DNA from: Vibrio navarrensis
Lineage (GTDB): Bacteria > Pseudomonadota > Gammaproteobacteria > Enterobacterales > Vibrionaceae
Direction of reading: 5' to 3'
Length of the DNA: 64,000 bases
Assembly (NCBI RefSeq): GCF_000764325.1
Contig: NZ_JMCG01000002.1
Coordinates: 992,001-1,056,000, forward strand
The notes below the pieces were generated by a model. That model saw only the letters and a program-made list of their open reading frames with translations. It searched no databases and had not been told where the DNA came from. Positions 63,001 through 64,000 of the stretch are shown piece by piece (within the stretch, counting starts at the first letter, position 1; each line of letters starts with the position of its first letter). The position numbers and the translations under genes were made by a program.

Positions 63001-63322
63001 CGCCTGATGGAATTTCTGACTTGATCGCTTCAGCCAATGAACCATGGTGAATGACAATAGATTCACCTGACGCCAGTGTAACGCCGTTAAGCATATTAAT
63101 TTCTTGAAATGAATCAGCACCACTGCCAGAGAAACCATCCATATACAGCGCTGTGCCTTCAAATGTATGGGCTTGGTCGCCAATGTTGGTAATTTCAATC
63201 GCTTTATTATTACTCATCCCCATCAAATAACGGGCAATGACAATATCATTAATATCAGCAAACGCAGGAGCGGCCAATGAGCCTCCAACCGCTAATGCCA
63301 GCAGAGAGATTTTATGTTTCAT
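60032..63322 (-). CDS. xds: Extracellular nuclease Xds/ExeM with GlyGly-CTERM anchor
   Basis: The 1096-residue product matches V. cholerae Xds and Shewanella ExeM. It has a signal peptide ending near PAFADIND, an N-terminal lamin-tail-like domain (about 25-150), an OB-fold region (about 230-440), a C-terminal endonuclease/exonuclease/phosphatase domain (about 520-900; EMENNGFGHYG, GDLNAYAKEDP, and SSDHDPVLMAL with catalytic His and Asp) and a GlyGly-CTERM tail (GGGGSLGGFGLLSLLTFGWLRRRKQ in part) for rhombosortase processing. It degrades extracellular DNA for nutrients, biofilm dispersal or escape from neutrophil traps. It starts 24 bp after the beta-barrel gene. Confidence 0.94.
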   Translation of the reverse strand: MKHKISLLALAVGGSLAAPAFADINDIVIARYLMGMSNNKAIEITNIGDQAHTFEGTALYMDGFSGSGADSFQEINMLNGVTLASGESIVIHHGSLAEAIKSEIPSGVQTKIAGFVFNGDDAVFIAHDIEAKCDAEKTCYIDGNDERDAIRQKTHDIVGEKTVSGNTTGWGFRKTFVRSTGSASQPSPTFIAANWSVSPVDSPAGLGTGLSGEVTPPKPEVGVCDNATLTPTYEIQGDSWHSPMVDVANRQFISDDEYFVQGVVVAATTGLTKGYYIQDKDGDGNPKTSDGLFVPFDGAKTEHVGQTLCFKGKVEESYGRTQLKTTVNKFQVMDSVVTNIAPTPIVVMPELDTENGTLLFRATLERYEGMLVTLPEDMNPELDGKQNMRVSRTFSFEYAPVNRNNMVLAYERPNMHPNQLVPAGSDESKAAMRDNQDRRVYVESDIKAKDGEIPYFPAWNSDPNANSIRINDSVVNMKGVLDYSYDEYRLIVPSSAEFNVTKANFKPNNSARQGAPSLKTNVAADEFVLRLGSKNVLNFFNSPFRGDYNKHGLNRGAESQVEFELQKAKLVEALYGMNADIVGLMEMENNGFGHYGAIKELVDALNEKYTEDRYSQRHTAKYVGNRYTFVAIDANGDKLITSDDTIGSDAITTGLIYRPSKVTLEEVDIIPLPRQEAPAITDADGNVLTNSKGELLGSGRAFQRDSLTGTFLVHNTGKKLTVSVNHLKSKGSACWEDYQNVDSKNAIIDADKQGNCEHFRVAGAVQLGEQLEKRYPKNDRIIMGDLNAYAKEDPMLVLTSNPTGKPLLAARDTWIGNQPQFGPNGAEIKRSFGYVHAVHMMDEKHGRQPSWSYSYNDEVGSLDHMLVSPSLTSRVVDAIDWNINSSEMPLFDYQKRYAGANPGKFHKTDDDYSNPSVTAYRSSDHDPVLMALSYKYAESGVNPVRFVVDSSRVDIPFVVNADAKKGDKAYLVITNGLKSNDKPQIPVVTLQKDGLQTVNFNVVNLPRGEYTLQMHLMREEVAEVATAAEKASDTQAAWSQVPGSSKQLLIQVASKDGIGVGKIAVPSYDGTGGGGSLGGFGLLSLLTFGWLRRRKQ

Positions 63323-63346
63323 GGGTATTTCCTTTACAAAACTGGA

Positions 63347-64000
63347 TTAGAAAAAGACGCTCGCTTTTGCGTAAACATTTTGATAGCTCTCACCGGTGTA
63401 GCCTTCGATTTCAATCACTGAAGAACGGTTCGGTTTGTAACGTACGCCAAGCGTTTGGAAGGTGCGGCTTTTGCCAATCTCTTCCCATAGAACTTGATCT
63501 TTACCCCACTTATCTTGATCATCGCGATCCCAAGCTTGATATTCCTCATATTGAACCGAGCCAACCAAATCCCAATGCTCATTAAAGCTGTACTGCAGTG
63601 ACACCACACCACCTTTGTTTTCGAATTCTTGATAACGATTACAAACCATTTTCGCTTGTTCAACCCAAGGGTCTGATGTTGTGGTACATTCACCTAAATC
63701 TTCGTATTCAATAAAACCGTTAATGCCGAGCAGTATGCTCTCAGTCACCGAGTATCTGGCACCGAGGCCATAAATACGAGCTTCACCATACTTCGATTCA
63801 CCTGAAGAGCCATTACGCTTTTCAGCCCCTAAAACTAAGGAAAATTGATCGCCGAAATAGCCTAAATAGCCATTGGTAACATTGCCTAATGCCGCCCCTG
63901 ATGAAGACTTACCTCGGTAGCTATATGAAACACCTAAAGCAAAATTATGGTATTTCCCTTCGTATTTTATTGTTCTGTCCTGATCGCCTGCTTCACCAGT
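63347..64000 (-). CDS. Outer-membrane beta-barrel (porin-like) protein, 5' end beyond window
   Basis: The frame is open to the window edge (217 residues seen) and ends in the aromatic Phe-Phe typical of outer-membrane barrels. It has alternating strands with YLGYFGDQFSLVLGAEKR, RIYGLGARYSVT and LLGINGFIEY. The start lies outside. The sequence is like general gram-negative porins of vibrios, but no channel function is shown. It lies 24 bp before xds, so both are likely in one transcript. Confidence 0.8.
   Translation of the reverse strand, partial: TGEAGDQDRTIKYEGKYHNFALGVSYSYRGKSSSGAALGNVTNGYLGYFGDQFSLVLGAEKRNGSSGESKYGEARIYGLGARYSVTESILLGINGFIEYEDLGECTTTSDPWVEQAKMVCNRYQEFENKGGVVSLQYSFNEHWDLVGSVQYEEYQAWDRDDQDKWGKDQVLWEEIGKSRTFQTLGVRYKPNRSSVIEIEGYTGESYQNVYAKASVFF

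Overview
The window is a stretch of gammaproteobacterial core chromosome, almost certainly from a Vibrio. Gene order matches the Vibrio cholerae region from tamA/msrA through the zinc-uptake operon, cysDN-cysC, cpdB, the ribosomal superoperon, slyD, crp, argD-astA-astD, pabA and the extracellular nuclease gene. The species cannot be fixed from the sequence alone. I see no phage, insertion sequence, integron, CRISPR array, rRNA or tRNA gene. It is mostly a housekeeping region.

Layout. 1-3200: tamA (cut by the left edge), msrA, a YtfK-like gene and ytfJ. 3260-6911: a zinc-uptake operon with a small His/Cys-bearing exported protein, a His-rich periplasmic protein (ZrgA type), an ABC ATPase, an FtsX-type permease and a DUF3299 protein, with a Zur-box-like palindrome at its head. 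A 34-residue single-TM protein and a TIGR03899-type protein follow. 8172-13858: sulfate assimilation (cobA, cysD, cysN, an SLC13 transporter, cysC), read leftward. 14159-19583: cpdB, a Crp/Fnr regulator, elaA, an EamA transporter, an OapA-like envelope protein and fklB. A 143-bp heptanucleotide tandem repeat (19638-19780) sits between two facing terminators.

19860-39516, leftward: the alpha, spc, S10 and str ribosomal-protein operons with rpoA, secY, fusA and tuf, interrupted by bfr-bfd (iron storage). Promoters of the S10 and str operons and a terminator separating S10 from spc can be read directly. 39693-41445: tusBCD and a YheO-type regulator. 41596-53944 follows the E. coli fkpA-slyX-slyD-yheV-kefB-kefG-yheS-yheT-yheU-prkB-crp order, with a WD40 lipoprotein gene and a TIGR02444 gene added. 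kefB is broken by two frame disruptions.

54018-59740: a DUF1338 gene, astD, astA, argD/astC (arginine metabolism) and pabA. 60032-64000: a large secreted nuclease (Xds/ExeM type, GlyGly-CTERM) directly behind an outer-membrane beta-barrel gene that runs off the right edge.

The main points for a second look are the heptamer array, the kefB frame breaks, the paired 9-copy hexamer tracts in zrgA, the unlisted small membrane protein at 6952-7056, the palindrome inside the prkB promoter spacer, and several structured leader or intercistronic RNAs in the ribosomal operons.
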